Below, one piece after another: positions 44,091 to 53,729 of a stretch of DNA of 64,000 bases. Below the pieces are notes generated by a model. That model was not told the DNA's origin. It was given only the letters and a program-made list of their open reading frames with translations, and ran no database searches. Both the position numbers and the translations under genes were made by a program. Numbering within the stretch: position 1 is the first letter of the stretch; every line of letters starts with the position of its first letter. This stretch comes from Spirochaetia bacterium UBA5763 (GTDB lineage: Bacteria > Spirochaetota > UBA4802 > UBA5550), in NCBI GenBank assembly GCA_002418835.1, contig DIEX01000018.1, positions 167,116 to 231,115 on the forward strand, written 5' to 3'.

Positions 44091-44414
44091 ATGAGTTTTA
44101 TAATTCTGCTGCTTATAATATTTCTGATTTACGCGTGCCTTGCAAAATACGGCACGAAATTAAAAGCTACTGCAATGATCTCTGTTATTTTCGGGATGAC
44201 GGCTGCGTTTCTTATTTACGGGGTCTTTATGTTCAGGGTAACTGATGTTTTTTCAATCGCAGGGACAGATATAAATCTTGTTTCATTTATTCACGTCTGC
44301 GTTGTCTGGACCGGAGCTGATATAATCTGTGCCTTTAAGATAATGAAGAACTTCAGGTATTACCTTGAAGTAAATGGTGAAGCTGCTATATCAACTGAAC
44401 AGGCACAGGTATAA
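44091..44414 (+). CDS. Small membrane protein
   Basis: 107 aa with three hydrophobic helices (about 2-18, 26-48 and 62-80) and a short polar tail. No family recognised. A TTGACA (43989-43994) and a perfect TATAAT (44015-44020) lie upstream but 20 bp apart, longer than ideal. The last 29 bp overlap the 3' end of the convergent protease gene. Function unknown. Confidence 0.6.
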   Translation: MSFIILLLIIFLIYACLAKYGTKLKATAMISVIFGMTAAFLIYGVFMFRVTDVFSIAGTDINLVSFIHVCVVWTGADIICAFKIMKNFRYYLEVNGEAAISTEQAQV

Positions 44415-45339
44415 ACGTAAGAATAAACACCGCCATGCAGAACCATCCCGCTGTTTTCTCTTTAAATGAGAGCGGGGATATCTCCCTGACAGGGGGATGT
44501 GCCACCATCAGTATCAGAAGCGTGATTACCACCCATAATCCCCAGCCGGGCCAGATAAAAGTAAGCGCGACAAGAACAGCAAGAGCAAGCCATCCGGCAT
44601 AAGTCTGCTTCCTCCCGATAAGAGAATAGAGCACATGTCCTCCGTCTAACTGCCCAATGGGCATGAGATTAAGACTTGTGATGAAGAAGCCAATCCATCC
44701 TGCCCAGGCTACAGGATGCAGAAAAAGATCGTGCCCTCCCGGAATGCTGCCATGAAAGATATAAACTATAAGAGAGAAAAGAATGGAATTTCCGAGCTGA
44801 ATTATTAATCCTCCGGTGAGCGGTACCGGTATAACTTCTGACATCGAAACTCCGGCAATCACCGCAATGAGGCTTGCGAAAAAACCGGGGAGTGGGCCCA
44901 TGATCCCTATATAGAAGAGGGCGCGTCTGTGAGGTATCGGTGATTTTGTTTTAATCACAGCGCCCATTGTGCCTATCAATGAAGGGAAAGGGATGAAGTA
45001 TGGGAGAGTAGCGCTTACGCCGGATTTTAATGCTGCAAAGTAATGGCCGAATTCATGTATCGAAAGTATTGTCATTAAAGTCAGCGAATAGGGGAGGCCG
45101 TTTATCAGGGCTTCACCAATTGTTTCACCTGAAGAGGGAGCAAACAAAGTTGTTGTGCAGAGTGTTGTAATGAAAAGAAAAAGGTTCAGCTTCCATTTAG
45201 TCTTGTATGGAAAAATTTCTGAAGGCGGAATAAAAAAATCATCCTCAGGATTAACAGCACCAGTATATGGAATACCGTTATTCAGCCGGAATATATATCT
45301 TTTCAAAAAAAATCTGACTCTACGTAACAGGATTATCAT
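44386..45339 (-). CDS. Site-2 protease family zinc metalloprotease (M50)
   Basis: 317 aa, at least six hydrophobic segments. The zinc motif HExxH is in SIHEFGHYFAALKSG within a membrane helix and the second ligand motif is in NLMPIGQLDGGH. It lacks the PDZ domains of RseP, so it belongs to the shorter branch of intramembrane proteases. Such enzymes release membrane-bound regulators or clear remnant signal peptides. Its start overlaps the preceding TolB-like gene by 4 bp; it is the third gene of a coupled operon. No anti-sigma substrate is evident. Confidence 0.88.
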   Translation of the reverse strand: MIILLRRVRFFLKRYIFRLNNGIPYTGAVNPEDDFFIPPSEIFPYKTKWKLNLFLFITTLCTTTLFAPSSGETIGEALINGLPYSLTLMTILSIHEFGHYFAALKSGVSATLPYFIPFPSLIGTMGAVIKTKSPIPHRRALFYIGIMGPLPGFFASLIAVIAGVSMSEVIPVPLTGGLIIQLGNSILFSLIVYIFHGSIPGGHDLFLHPVAWAGWIGFFITSLNLMPIGQLDGGHVLYSLIGRKQTYAGWLALAVLVALTFIWPGWGLWVVITLLILMVAHPPVREISPLSFKEKTAGWFCMAVFILTFIPVPVQLI

Positions 45340-46535
45340 TTACTGCCGCTATTGAGAAACTTCTGATACTGTGTAATTTTTTTATCTAAATATTCCGGGG
45401 TAAATGCATTTTCCCAGTCGCTTTTTGATTTCTCTGCCTTTCTGTAAAGCTCAAGGAGTGTTGCTGCGTTTCTTCTTATCTCTATCTGGTATTTCTCAAG
45501 CATTGTAAGGCTTGTTACATATAGTTTTCCACGGTAGATGGAGATTAATTTTCTACCGTCCGGGGAGAATGAAGTCTCCTCTCCTTCAATTCCTGTTTCG
45601 ATTCTGCTGCTTAAGTCTGATGTAAATATATTGATTATCTGGTTATCAAGACATGTTATAAGTCCCGCTCTTTCAGAAAAATTTATGTCAGGATTCATGG
45701 TCCCTGATATAAGCTGGAATGAACTCCCTTTGTTTGTATCATAGATCCGGACAGAATAATCTCCGGCTCCCCCTGACCTGTAAACAAATCTGTTATTGTT
45801 TATCCACCGGATGTCTCCGGCGGAAGAAATGCCGATAATATCACTTCTGTTCCCCGCGCGCAGTAACCTCGCGCTGTAGCTGCCTCCGCTTCCGCAGACA
45901 AGGAGCCGGCTTTTCCCGTCCGGTGAGATGTGAGCGATCACAGGCTGCCCCTGGCACTGCATGTCAGAATATTCCCCTGATGAAACCAGCTTTGATGATG
46001 AACCGGTGAAGGGGTCACGCCTGAAAATTCCGTCTCTCCCCTGTTTGATAATCTCCCTTGTGGATGGATGGGCTGAAAAATCGAGAAACAGTGATCCCGA
46101 TTTCTCCTCACATATTTTTCCTGTGACAAGGTCAATATGGATGTTCCGTGATTCAGCTTCAGCCTCGTCGTTATAAAAAATAGATTTAAACGTGACGAGA
46201 TTTCCCCGTGAGTTATTTACAGCAGCAGTAACAGTTCCGGGAAATCTCCCGATTTCTCTTTTCTCCAGGGTACCCTTTGAGTAGAGGTAGATAATATTGA
46301 TCCCTCTGAATTCCTTAATATACAGGATCTCATCACCTCCACTCCATACAGAAAAGATAACGCTGCTGTCAATGAAAAGGGATGAAATACCGGTGTAGAT
46401 TTTTTCCTTTGCTGATATAATATCAGTATAAATTCTCGATTCCGGTTTCAGGTATATGGCATCTAAATCAATGTCCCTCGCTGAAAGAGGGACATTGACT
46501 AAAAGAAGAAGTATTAATGTAAGTCTGAATTTCAT
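45336..46535 (-). CDS. Secreted TolB-like beta-propeller protein
   Basis: 399 aa with a signal peptide (KFRLTLILLLLVNVPLSA). Repeated motifs of the type HISPDGKSRLLV and SFSPDGRKLISI mark WD40/TolB-like propeller blades; about six can be counted loosely. The C-terminal 60 residues form charged helices. Periplasmic scaffold or sensor is the likely role. It overlaps both neighbours by 4 bp, placing it between the LysM lipoprotein and the site-2 protease. Not a classical TolB, as no tol-pal genes are near. Confidence 0.72.
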   Translation of the reverse strand: MKFRLTLILLLLVNVPLSARDIDLDAIYLKPESRIYTDIISAKEKIYTGISSLFIDSSVIFSVWSGGDEILYIKEFRGINIIYLYSKGTLEKREIGRFPGTVTAAVNNSRGNLVTFKSIFYNDEAEAESRNIHIDLVTGKICEEKSGSLFLDFSAHPSTREIIKQGRDGIFRRDPFTGSSSKLVSSGEYSDMQCQGQPVIAHISPDGKSRLLVCGSGGSYSARLLRAGNRSDIIGISSAGDIRWINNNRFVYRSGGAGDYSVRIYDTNKGSSFQLISGTMNPDINFSERAGLITCLDNQIINIFTSDLSSRIETGIEGEETSFSPDGRKLISIYRGKLYVTSLTMLEKYQIEIRRNAATLLELYRKAEKSKSDWENAFTPEYLDKKITQYQKFLNSGSK

Positions 46536-48112
46536 TTATTTTCGACAGGTTCCTTGCTCTCTTTATCGGCAGGTTTATCTTCGCTAACTGCTTTTTCTTT
46601 CTCCTGTTCTTTGGCCTTTTCCTCTTCCACTATTTTTTTATAGGATGGCCGCTTCTGAGGCTTTGGAGGTATGATAAACTTCTGCCCCGGAAAGATGAGG
46701 TCCGGATCTTTTATCTGGTCCCTGTTGGCAATATATATAGCAGGCCAGTATGCCGCGTCCTTATATACTTTCTGTGCTATTCTCCAGAGGCAGTCAGTGT
46801 TTTTCTTTCTCCATTGAACTGTGTATACGTTACCCGCAGGCTTAACCTCCTCTTTCACCTCTGTCTCTTCCGTGGAGGAATCTTCCTTTAAAACTTCCTC
46901 TTTCTGTTCATCTGCTGATGCTTTGAGCCTTGCTTCAGCAGCTTCGGATGAAATGGAGTTCAGTACTGCCGCAATGAGTGTTTCGGCCTCTTCTGCGTTG
47001 CTTATCCCTTCATTATATTTTTTATTTTTTATGCTGGCTTTCCCGTCATCGATTAACTTCCCGGCTTTCCCCAGATTTTCTGAATGGGTGTTTGCGGAAT
47101 CTTTTTCTTTAGCCTGGGCCAGGAGTTTCTCAGCTTTAGCTATGGCGGCAAGTGCATTTTTTTCTTTCATTTTCGCGGTAGCACCGCTAATAAGAGATTC
47201 AGCTTCTTTTATCCTCATATCCGCGTCTTCAATATAATTCTGTTCAAGCGAAGTCTCTGCGGCATTCAGCGCAAGAAGAGCTTTGTCGAGATCAGATTTT
47301 ACATCTCCCGATGCCGCTTCTCTGGCGGATGAGTTCAGGTCTCCCCGCAGCTTCTCTATTTTCGCATACATACCTTTTTTTGTTATAATCAGGTTCGCAG
47401 CATCCAGTTCAATTTCAGCATTCCGGATTTCGGTCATTGTGGATTTAAAATCTTTATTCGCAAGACCTGCCCTGGCAGCAGTGAGGGATGTTCCGGCTTT
47501 TGTGAGATTTTCGTTGGCTGCGCTGCTGAATTTATCTTTTTTCAGATTATTATATTTTGTTTCAAGAGTATTGATCTGGTTCTGGATAACAGAGGAGTTC
47601 ATGAGAGCTTCATTTTTTGCTTCAACTGACATTGCAAGAGCCTGGTCTGCAAGATCAGCGGATTTTCTGAAGTCACGGTTTTCGAAATTCTGTTTAGCCT
47701 CTGTTGTGAGAGTCCCCGCCTTTGCAAATTTTTCAGGTGAGAATCTCTCTGCAAAGGCTTTGTCCGCTTCCTGGTACTCTGCTTCAGCAGCTTCTATGTG
47801 TGCATCAGCATAAGAAGGTAGAGCTTTATTCTCCGCTGCAAGGGCAGCGGCAATGGAATCCTCTGCTGTCTTCTTTGCCTCTTTATCTTTTTTTTCAGAG
47901 AGGAGTGCATGGCTTTGTAGAAGAAGTTCTTCAGCTTTTTTCAGCTCCTCCGGACTGTACTTTCCGGCATCAACAGCTTTTGCACTTTCAATTGTTGTTT
48001 TTGCCGTAACCATCTCTTTCATGGGAACATCAAGCTGGCATGATACTGTAAAGATAAATGCGAGAGAAACTAAAATGGCCGACGGCCTTGAAATGAATCG
48101 TGGATATTTCAT
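46532..48112 (-). CDS. LysM-domain lipoprotein with helical repeats
   Basis: 526 aa with a lipobox-like end of signal peptide (FIFTVSC, Cys25). Residues 35-400 are Ala/Glu/Lys-rich helical repeats of about 35-40 residues built around motifs like FSPEKFAKAGTLTTEAK (DUF4398-like). A LysM module follows (about 425-485, TVQWRKKNTDCLWRIAQKV to IFPGQKFIIP), which binds peptidoglycan, then a Lys/Glu-rich tail. It probably ties the outer membrane or periplasm to the cell wall. First gene of the operon; transcription starts in the 365-bp gap before ileS. Confidence 0.82.
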   Translation of the reverse strand: MKYPRFISRPSAILVSLAFIFTVSCQLDVPMKEMVTAKTTIESAKAVDAGKYSPEELKKAEELLLQSHALLSEKKDKEAKKTAEDSIAAALAAENKALPSYADAHIEAAEAEYQEADKAFAERFSPEKFAKAGTLTTEAKQNFENRDFRKSADLADQALAMSVEAKNEALMNSSVIQNQINTLETKYNNLKKDKFSSAANENLTKAGTSLTAARAGLANKDFKSTMTEIRNAEIELDAANLIITKKGMYAKIEKLRGDLNSSAREAASGDVKSDLDKALLALNAAETSLEQNYIEDADMRIKEAESLISGATAKMKEKNALAAIAKAEKLLAQAKEKDSANTHSENLGKAGKLIDDGKASIKNKKYNEGISNAEEAETLIAAVLNSISSEAAEARLKASADEQKEEVLKEDSSTEETEVKEEVKPAGNVYTVQWRKKNTDCLWRIAQKVYKDAAYWPAIYIANRDQIKDPDLIFPGQKFIIPPKPQKRPSYKKIVEEEKAKEQEKEKAVSEDKPADKESKEPVENK

Positions 48113-48230
48113 ACTATTCCCCGGTTTTGTTAGTTTTAAATAAATATAATCTTATCATATTAAAATTTCAAAGAATGTGTTAACTCTGTTTTTAGATATT
48201 AAACATTTTACGAATCTCATTAAGTGAAAC

Positions 48231-48305
48231 GGGGTTAAGGGGTGTAACCCCTTAAAAGCCCCCCGCAGGGGCTCCTGCGATCGCGAAACGAAGTTTCGCA
48301 AGAAT
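48231..48305. repeat. GC-rich palindromic repeat, family A copy 2
   Basis: Positions 48231-48272 match 16189-16230 at 36 of 42 bases, with hairpins AAGGGG-TGTAA-CCCCTT and GCCCC-CCGCA-GGGGC. A third hairpin, GCGAAAC-GAA-GTTTCGC, follows. It lies between the divergent LysM and ileS genes; the rest of the gap holds an AT-rich stretch with TTGACA at 48392-48397 but no good -10. Confidence 0.7.
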
Positions 48306-48477
48306 AACTTTTCATTGAATATAAAAATTATCACTTTCCCGCCCGGCGAGTCAAGGAATTAATTCTCTTAATGGAGTGTCAGAAAAAAATATTGACAAAA
48401 ACGGGCACCGGTTCAAGTTTTTAATTTATTTTTAATAGCAGACAAGACAAATCAGTTAAGAGCAGAAAGAGGAAACA

Positions 48478-51231
48478 ATGGATTATTCAAAGACAGTTAA
48501 CCTTCCCGCAACCGATTTCCCGATGAGAGCAAACCTCCCGCAGAAGGAACCGGCCATAGCAAAAAAATGGGATGATGAGAAGATCTACAATAAAATCCTG
48601 GAATCACGGAAAGGGGCAGAACTCTATATTCTTCATGACGGCCCCCCTTATGCAAACGGACACCTGCACCTTGGTCACGCTCTTAACAAGATTTTGAAAG
48701 ATATTATTATTAAGCATAAAACAATGCTGGGTTTTAAATCCCCTTATGTACCGGGCTGGGACTGTCATGGACTCCCTATTGAACTGAATGTAACAAAAAA
48801 AATCGGCGACAAGGCGAAAGAGATGCCGAAAGTTGAAATCAGGGAAAAGTGCAGAAACTATGCTGATGAGTTTGTAAACATACAGATGGAGGAGTTCAAA
48901 AGGCTCGGAGTCTTCGGTGATTATGAAAATCCCTACAAGACTATGTCTGCTGATTATGAAGCTACAATAGTTGAAACTTTCGGGAAGATCCTTGAAAAAG
49001 GATATATATATAAAAACAAAAAACCGATCTACTGGTGCCCCACTTGCGTAACAGCACTGGCTGAGGCGGAAGTTGAATATGACATGCATACTTCAGAATC
49101 GATCTATGTGAAGTTCAAAGCAGATCCTTCAACAGTTGCTTTCGGCGGAGATAAAAACAGTACATATGTTGTTATATGGACAACAACTCCATGGACACTC
49201 CCTGCAAATCTCGGTGTATGTTTTCATCCTGATTTCGAATATTCATCATACAGGTTCGGCAGCGACTGGTATATACTTGCGAAGGGGCTTCTTGCGCAGT
49301 TCGAAGAGATCACCGGGCTTAAGCATGAAGAATCTATTCCTGTCAGCCAGGCAGAGATTAAAGCCCTCCATGTGAGGCATCCCTTTATAGACAGGGAATC
49401 AAAAGTTGTTTTCGGAAGTCACGTTACACTTGAGCAGGGAACAGGAGTTGTACATACAGCACCTGGTCATGGTCATGATGACTATATTACCGGTTTGCAG
49501 AACGGTCTTGAAGTCTACTGTCCTGTTGATGACGAGGGGAAATTTACCTCTGACTATCCTGAAATGAAAGGTGTACATGTATTCAAGGCGAATCCTGAAA
49601 TTGTAAAGATGCTGGATGATAAGAAAGTCCTTATCCAGAGCGGAAAGATTGAACACTCATACCCGCACTGCTGGCGATGTAAAAAACCGCTGATATACAG
49701 GGCAACCGAGCAGTGGTTCTTCGGCATGGAGCATGGGGATCTTCGGAAGAAAGGGCTTAAGTCAGTTGATGAAACAGAGTGGGTCCCGTCATGGGGTGAG
49801 TCGAGATTCAGGGGTATGGTTGAGACAAGGCCTGACTGGTGCCTCTCCCGACAGAGATCATGGGGGGTTCCTATCCCTTCATTCAGGTGCGGAGACTGCG
49901 GGAAAAATCTTATGACAGCAGAGTCTGTTCAGCACTTTGCAGATATTTCACGTAAAGAGGGACTTGATGCATGGTACACAAAAGATATAAAAGAACTTGT
50001 TCCAGCAGGGACTAAATGCACATGCGGATCAGGAAATCTTATTAAAGAATTTGATATACTTGACGTATGGTTCGACTCAGGTGTTTCACATTTTGCGGTT
50101 CTTGAAAAGTGGCCGGATCACAGGTGGCCTGCGGATATGTACCTTGAAGGGAGCGACCAGCACAGGGGGTGGTTCCAGTCATCACTCTGGCCTGCTCTTG
50201 CGCTTAGAGGACGGGCGCCCTTTAATACTGTGCTCACACACGGATTTGTTCTGGATGAGAATGGAAAAGCTATGAGTAAGTCCATGGGAAATGTAATTCC
50301 GCCGCAGAAGATTATAGATCAGTTCGGAGCTGACATTCTCCGCATGTGGGTATCCTCAGAGGATTACAGGAATGACGTGCGTATCGGTATGGTGATGATG
50401 AATCAGGTTGCCGATTCATACAGGAGGATCAGAAATACTCTGAAGTATGTAATCGGTAATATCGCTGACTTTGATGCAAAAGATGCGGTACCATACGATG
50501 ATCTTACAGATATAGATAAGTGGATTCTCCATAAGCTCTATTCACTCTCAGAGAGCGTGATAAAGCATTACGAAAAATTTGAGTTTCACCTTGTTTACAG
50601 GAAGATATTGAACTTCTGCGCTGTTGAACTCTCTTCCATATATTTTGATATATCAAAAGACATACTTTATGTTGAGGCTAAGAATTCAAAGCTGAGGAGT
50701 GCAAACCTCACTGTACTGAGTGAGATATACAATTCACTTGTGAGGCTCATCGCTCCTGTGCTCGCATTCACTACGGAAGAGATATGGGAGTTCATGGGGA
50801 ATAAAGGTTCTATTCATATGGAGAGATACTATAAGCTCAGTGATAAATATAACAACCCTGAAGTTCATGACAGGATGAACCAGGTTGCGGAGATTAAAAA
50901 GGATGTACTGAAATCACTTGAAGATCTCAGAAAAGAAAAGTTAATCAAGGCTTCTCTTGAAGCGGAGATTACTCTGTTTGTAAAAGATGAATCTCTGAAA
51001 AAACTTCTCGCGTCAATGGGTGAGGAGCTCAGAAGATTCATGCAGGTCGCGAAAGTTAAACTTGCTGATTCTGATGCCGGGCTTACGCAGTATGATGTGG
51101 CAGCCGTATCCTCAGTTAAGAGCAGCGGCAAAAAGTGCGTCAGGTGCTGGAACTTCTACGATGAACTGGGGAGCGACCCGGAGCATCCTGAACTCTGCGG
51201 ACGATGCACAGCAGTTGTTAAGAATCTTTAA
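48478..51231 (+). CDS. ileS: Isoleucyl-tRNA synthetase
   Basis: 917 aa, a class I synthetase of normal bacterial size. The HIGH motif is in YANGHLHLGHALNK, the editing domain follows (TTPWTLPANLGVC and GTGVVHTAPGHGHDDY), then KMSKS in GKAMSKSMGNV, the anticodon-binding helices and a C-terminal zinc site CVRCWNFY with CGRC. It charges tRNA(Ile). The full zinc-finger tail indicates the bacterial rather than the mupirocin-resistant eukaryote-like type. AGAGGAAA precedes ATG 48478. lspA follows after 15 bp, forming an ileS-lspA operon as in many bacteria. Confidence 0.97.
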   Translation: MDYSKTVNLPATDFPMRANLPQKEPAIAKKWDDEKIYNKILESRKGAELYILHDGPPYANGHLHLGHALNKILKDIIIKHKTMLGFKSPYVPGWDCHGLPIELNVTKKIGDKAKEMPKVEIREKCRNYADEFVNIQMEEFKRLGVFGDYENPYKTMSADYEATIVETFGKILEKGYIYKNKKPIYWCPTCVTALAEAEVEYDMHTSESIYVKFKADPSTVAFGGDKNSTYVVIWTTTPWTLPANLGVCFHPDFEYSSYRFGSDWYILAKGLLAQFEEITGLKHEESIPVSQAEIKALHVRHPFIDRESKVVFGSHVTLEQGTGVVHTAPGHGHDDYITGLQNGLEVYCPVDDEGKFTSDYPEMKGVHVFKANPEIVKMLDDKKVLIQSGKIEHSYPHCWRCKKPLIYRATEQWFFGMEHGDLRKKGLKSVDETEWVPSWGESRFRGMVETRPDWCLSRQRSWGVPIPSFRCGDCGKNLMTAESVQHFADISRKEGLDAWYTKDIKELVPAGTKCTCGSGNLIKEFDILDVWFDSGVSHFAVLEKWPDHRWPADMYLEGSDQHRGWFQSSLWPALALRGRAPFNTVLTHGFVLDENGKAMSKSMGNVIPPQKIIDQFGADILRMWVSSEDYRNDVRIGMVMMNQVADSYRRIRNTLKYVIGNIADFDAKDAVPYDDLTDIDKWILHKLYSLSESVIKHYEKFEFHLVYRKILNFCAVELSSIYFDISKDILYVEAKNSKLRSANLTVLSEIYNSLVRLIAPVLAFTTEEIWEFMGNKGSIHMERYYKLSDKYNNPEVHDRMNQVAEIKKDVLKSLEDLRKEKLIKASLEAEITLFVKDESLKKLLASMGEELRRFMQVAKVKLADSDAGLTQYDVAAVSSVKSSGKKCVRCWNFYDELGSDPEHPELCGRCTAVVKNL

Positions 51232-51246
51232 TACAGGGACGATTAA

Positions 51247-51747
51247 ATGAAAAAGCATATTATGCCGGCAGTAACAATTGCGGTTGCACTTGCAGCCGAT
51301 TTATACACAAAGCACCTTGCCCTTGCGAACCTGGGGTATTACAACACAGTGGATTTTTTCGGAGGGTTTCTCAGGTTTGACCTCACCTTTAACCAGGGGG
51401 GTGTATTCGGTATACTCCAGGGATACAAGAATTTTTTTCTTGTGGTATCAGTTGCGGTTCTTCTCCTTATGGTGGCATACTATTTCTATGAAAAAGCAAT
51501 GCCGGGACTTTTTCGTATGGCAATGGGACTCATAATAGCCGGAGCGCTTGGTAATATTATAGACAGGCTTATTCCGGGGAGGATAGGTGTTGTGGATTTT
51601 ATCTCTGTGGGAGTTGACGGAGTCTATAGATGGCCTACCTTTAATGTCGCTGATATGGTAATTGTTACAGGGGCTTTTCTTCTTGTGATTGTAGTATACA
51701 GGGAGGATAAAAAGAAAGCAGTGGATACAGGGGATACCGGTCAGTAG
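51247..51747 (+). CDS. lspA: Lipoprotein signal peptidase (signal peptidase II)
   Basis: 166 aa with four membrane helices and the aspartyl-protease motifs: NQGGVFG, then GALGNIIDRL with the first catalytic Asp and TFNVADMVI with the second. It removes signal peptides from diacylglyceryl-modified prolipoproteins in the inner membrane, and so serves the many lipoproteins seen in this window. Downstream of ileS by 15 bp. Its last 7 bp overlap the convergent lipoprotein gene. Confidence 0.95.
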   Translation: MKKHIMPAVTIAVALAADLYTKHLALANLGYYNTVDFFGGFLRFDLTFNQGGVFGILQGYKNFFLVVSVAVLLLMVAYYFYEKAMPGLFRMAMGLIIAGALGNIIDRLIPGRIGVVDFISVGVDGVYRWPTFNVADMVIVTGAFLLVIVVYREDKKKAVDTGDTGQ

Positions 51748-52118
51748 GTATCCCTGACTTCAAGAGTCCCCTCAGCAATTTTTTCATCACCTTTAACTGC
51801 TTCAACAAGATATTTTCCGCTGTTATAAAACTGGAGAGTTGTATTGGCGCTGGTTTTTTCCCGTCCGGCTTCAACGATAAAGGTCTTTTCAACCTTTTTT
51901 TTGTCACCGTCAATCTTTATTATTTTTACCATAAGTGAATCAGCTTCAAAAGGCGTTTTGTTTGTTATAACACCTGTGAGATCTCCTGTTGTGAAAATCT
52001 TGCCGCAGTTTACACCTTTCCCCTCAGTATCAACACCTTCACAGAAAGTGATCCCTTCTTTTTTCGAACATCCTGCAGCAGTTATGGCAACAAGTATGAA
52101 AACAGCAAATTTTTTCAT
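51741..52118 (-). CDS. Predicted lipoprotein with a poly-G tract at its start
   Basis: 125 aa with a signal peptide and lipobox ITAAGC (Cys17). Mature part: a Cys pair (FCEGVDTEGKGVNC) followed by beta-rich sequence with a small Ig-like feel (VKIIKIDGDKKKVEKTF). Ten Gs stand directly before the ATG, where the ribosome-binding site should be; no normal SD is seen. Change in tract length would alter translation, so expression may be phase-variable. It is last in line behind xseA-xseB, whose stop overlaps the G tract. Function unknown. Confidence 0.72.
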   Translation of the reverse strand: MKKFAVFILVAITAAGCSKKEGITFCEGVDTEGKGVNCGKIFTTGDLTGVITNKTPFEADSLMVKIIKIDGDKKKVEKTFIVEAGREKTSANTTLQFYNSGKYLVEAVKGDEKIAEGTLEVRDTY

Positions 52119-52128
52119 CCCCCCCCCC
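52119..52128 (-). promoter_or_regulatory. Poly-G tract immediately upstream of a start codon
   Basis: Ten consecutive Gs on the minus strand touching the ATG at 52118. The tract replaces the ribosome-binding site and shares one base with the xseB stop codon. Confidence 0.5.
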
Positions 52129-52424
52129 TATATCAGAGAACCCTGAAGTTCCTCTTCATCATCTATTTCACCTGTATCTTTCTTTACAGCAACTTTTTTT
52201 GAGGCCACTTCGCCGTTCTCACCTTTCTGGAGTATCTCGATTTTTCTTTCAGCTTCTTCAAGTTTTTCCTGGCATAACCTGGCGAGTTTTATCCCTTTTT
52301 CAAATTCCTTAATTGAATCATCGAGGCCAAGGGTGCCGTCTTCGAGTTTTTCAGCTATCTCTTCAAGTTCAGCGAGAGCATCTTCAAAGGTTTTTTTTGT
52401 TTCGCTTTTTTTCGGCTTTTCCAT
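52128..52424 (-). CDS. xseB: Exodeoxyribonuclease VII small subunit
   Basis: 98 aa. The core FEDALAELEEIAEKLEDGTLGLDDSIKEFEKG-type helix pair (given here in part) is the diagnostic XseB motif, followed by LARLCQEKLEEAERKIEIL. The C-terminal 25 residues are an acidic extension beyond the usual end. XseB binds XseA in a cytoplasmic nuclease that digests single-stranded DNA from both ends. Start overlaps the xseA stop by one base. Confidence 0.93.
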   Translation of the reverse strand: MEKPKKSETKKTFEDALAELEEIAEKLEDGTLGLDDSIKEFEKGIKLARLCQEKLEEAERKIEILQKGENGEVASKKVAVKKDTGEIDDEEELQGSLI

Positions 52425-53710
52425 TACTTCTCCTTCATGACAGAGGTAACATCCGCATTAATACGGCCGTCGCTTAACCTTATACGCAGTGTATCACCTT
52501 CATTAATATTTTCCACACTTTTTATTATTTTATTATCTTTGTCAGTAACGATTGAGTAACCTCTACCCATAACAGCAAGGGGTGAGAGATTATGAATTGC
52601 CTGAACCTGCATCTCAAATCTGTGCCGCAGTTTCCGTACAAGGTTTTTTTCTATATGAGTAATGTCAGGGAGGCTCAGGAATTCCTCCTTTTTACCGGAT
52701 ATTATATGTTTCATAGAGAACGCAATTCTGTTTTCCATTTCATTCAGAAGCATACCTCTGAAGTTTACAATTTCATAGGGATCCCTGAATACTTTTTTTG
52801 AAACAACATTTCTAAGCCGGGTTTTATCTCTGGTATATGAGTTCAGCAATGCAGTGGATATCCGGTTGTGGAGATAAGCAATTTCATCAGAAAGATCTTT
52901 TTTCTGTGGAACCGCCAGTTCCGCAGCAGCTGACGGTGTGGGCGCGGCAACGTCAGCTGCATCATCGCATAACGGGTGATCGATCTGGTGGCCCACTGCG
53001 GATATAATGGGGACCCTGGAGTTGAAGAAGGCCCTGACAACAATCTCTTCATTAAAAGCAAAGAGATCTTCAAAGGAGCCGCCCCCTCTTCCTGCGATTA
53101 TGACATCCACAGCAAGTTCCGGCCTGTTCAGTTCGGCTATTGCCCTGGCTATTGAAAGAGGAGCATCATCACCCTGAACCTTTGCAGGTGCAATAATAAT
53201 TTCAATATTTGGAAATCTTCTAAGCGCGACCTTTATTATATCACGCACGGCAGCGCCTGTGGGTGATGTTGCCACTCCTATCCGTTTCGGGAGAAACGGA
53301 AGCTGCCTTTTCCGGCCAGGTTCGAAAATCCCCTCTTCAGCAAGTTTCTTTTTGAGCTGTTCTATTCTCTTCTGCAGTTCACCTGCGCCCTCAGGGCGGG
53401 CGGAGAGTACATTGAACTGGTAACTTCCCCGTTTTTCAAATACCGTGAGCCCGCCGAAGACAAGTACGCTCATACCCTCTTCGAGTTTGAACTTCAGGTT
53501 TTTATTCGCATAACGGAAAAAAACCGCAGAAATCACAGCTCCGTCATCCTTCAGGGTAAAGTAGATATGCCCGGAAGAATGGTAGGTGAGATTGTATATT
53601 TCACCCTTGATCCAGATATTGTTGAAATGCGGGTTCTCTTCAAGCTCGAATTTAATATGCCTGTTGATCTCTGTAACAGTGTAAAACTGAACTTCAGAAT
53701 TTATTTCCAT
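52424..53710 (-). CDS. xseA: Exodeoxyribonuclease VII large subunit
   Basis: 428 aa: an N-terminal OB-fold (about 10-105, VTEINRHIKFELEENPHF to FEKRGSYQFNV) and the XseA catalytic domain with GVATSPTGAAVRDI, IIAGRGGGSFEDLFAFNEE and SAVGHQIDHPLCDDAADVAA. Length and motifs are complete. Lies 19 bp after suhB in a hpt-suhB-xseA-xseB transcript. Confidence 0.95.
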   Translation of the reverse strand: MEINSEVQFYTVTEINRHIKFELEENPHFNNIWIKGEIYNLTYHSSGHIYFTLKDDGAVISAVFFRYANKNLKFKLEEGMSVLVFGGLTVFEKRGSYQFNVLSARPEGAGELQKRIEQLKKKLAEEGIFEPGRKRQLPFLPKRIGVATSPTGAAVRDIIKVALRRFPNIEIIIAPAKVQGDDAPLSIARAIAELNRPELAVDVIIAGRGGGSFEDLFAFNEEIVVRAFFNSRVPIISAVGHQIDHPLCDDAADVAAPTPSAAAELAVPQKKDLSDEIAYLHNRISTALLNSYTRDKTRLRNVVSKKVFRDPYEIVNFRGMLLNEMENRIAFSMKHIISGKKEEFLSLPDITHIEKNLVRKLRHRFEMQVQAIHNLSPLAVMGRGYSIVTDKDNKIIKSVENINEGDTLRIRLSDGRINADVTSVMKEK

Positions 53711-53729
53711 GTTTTAGGATGCCTGTATA

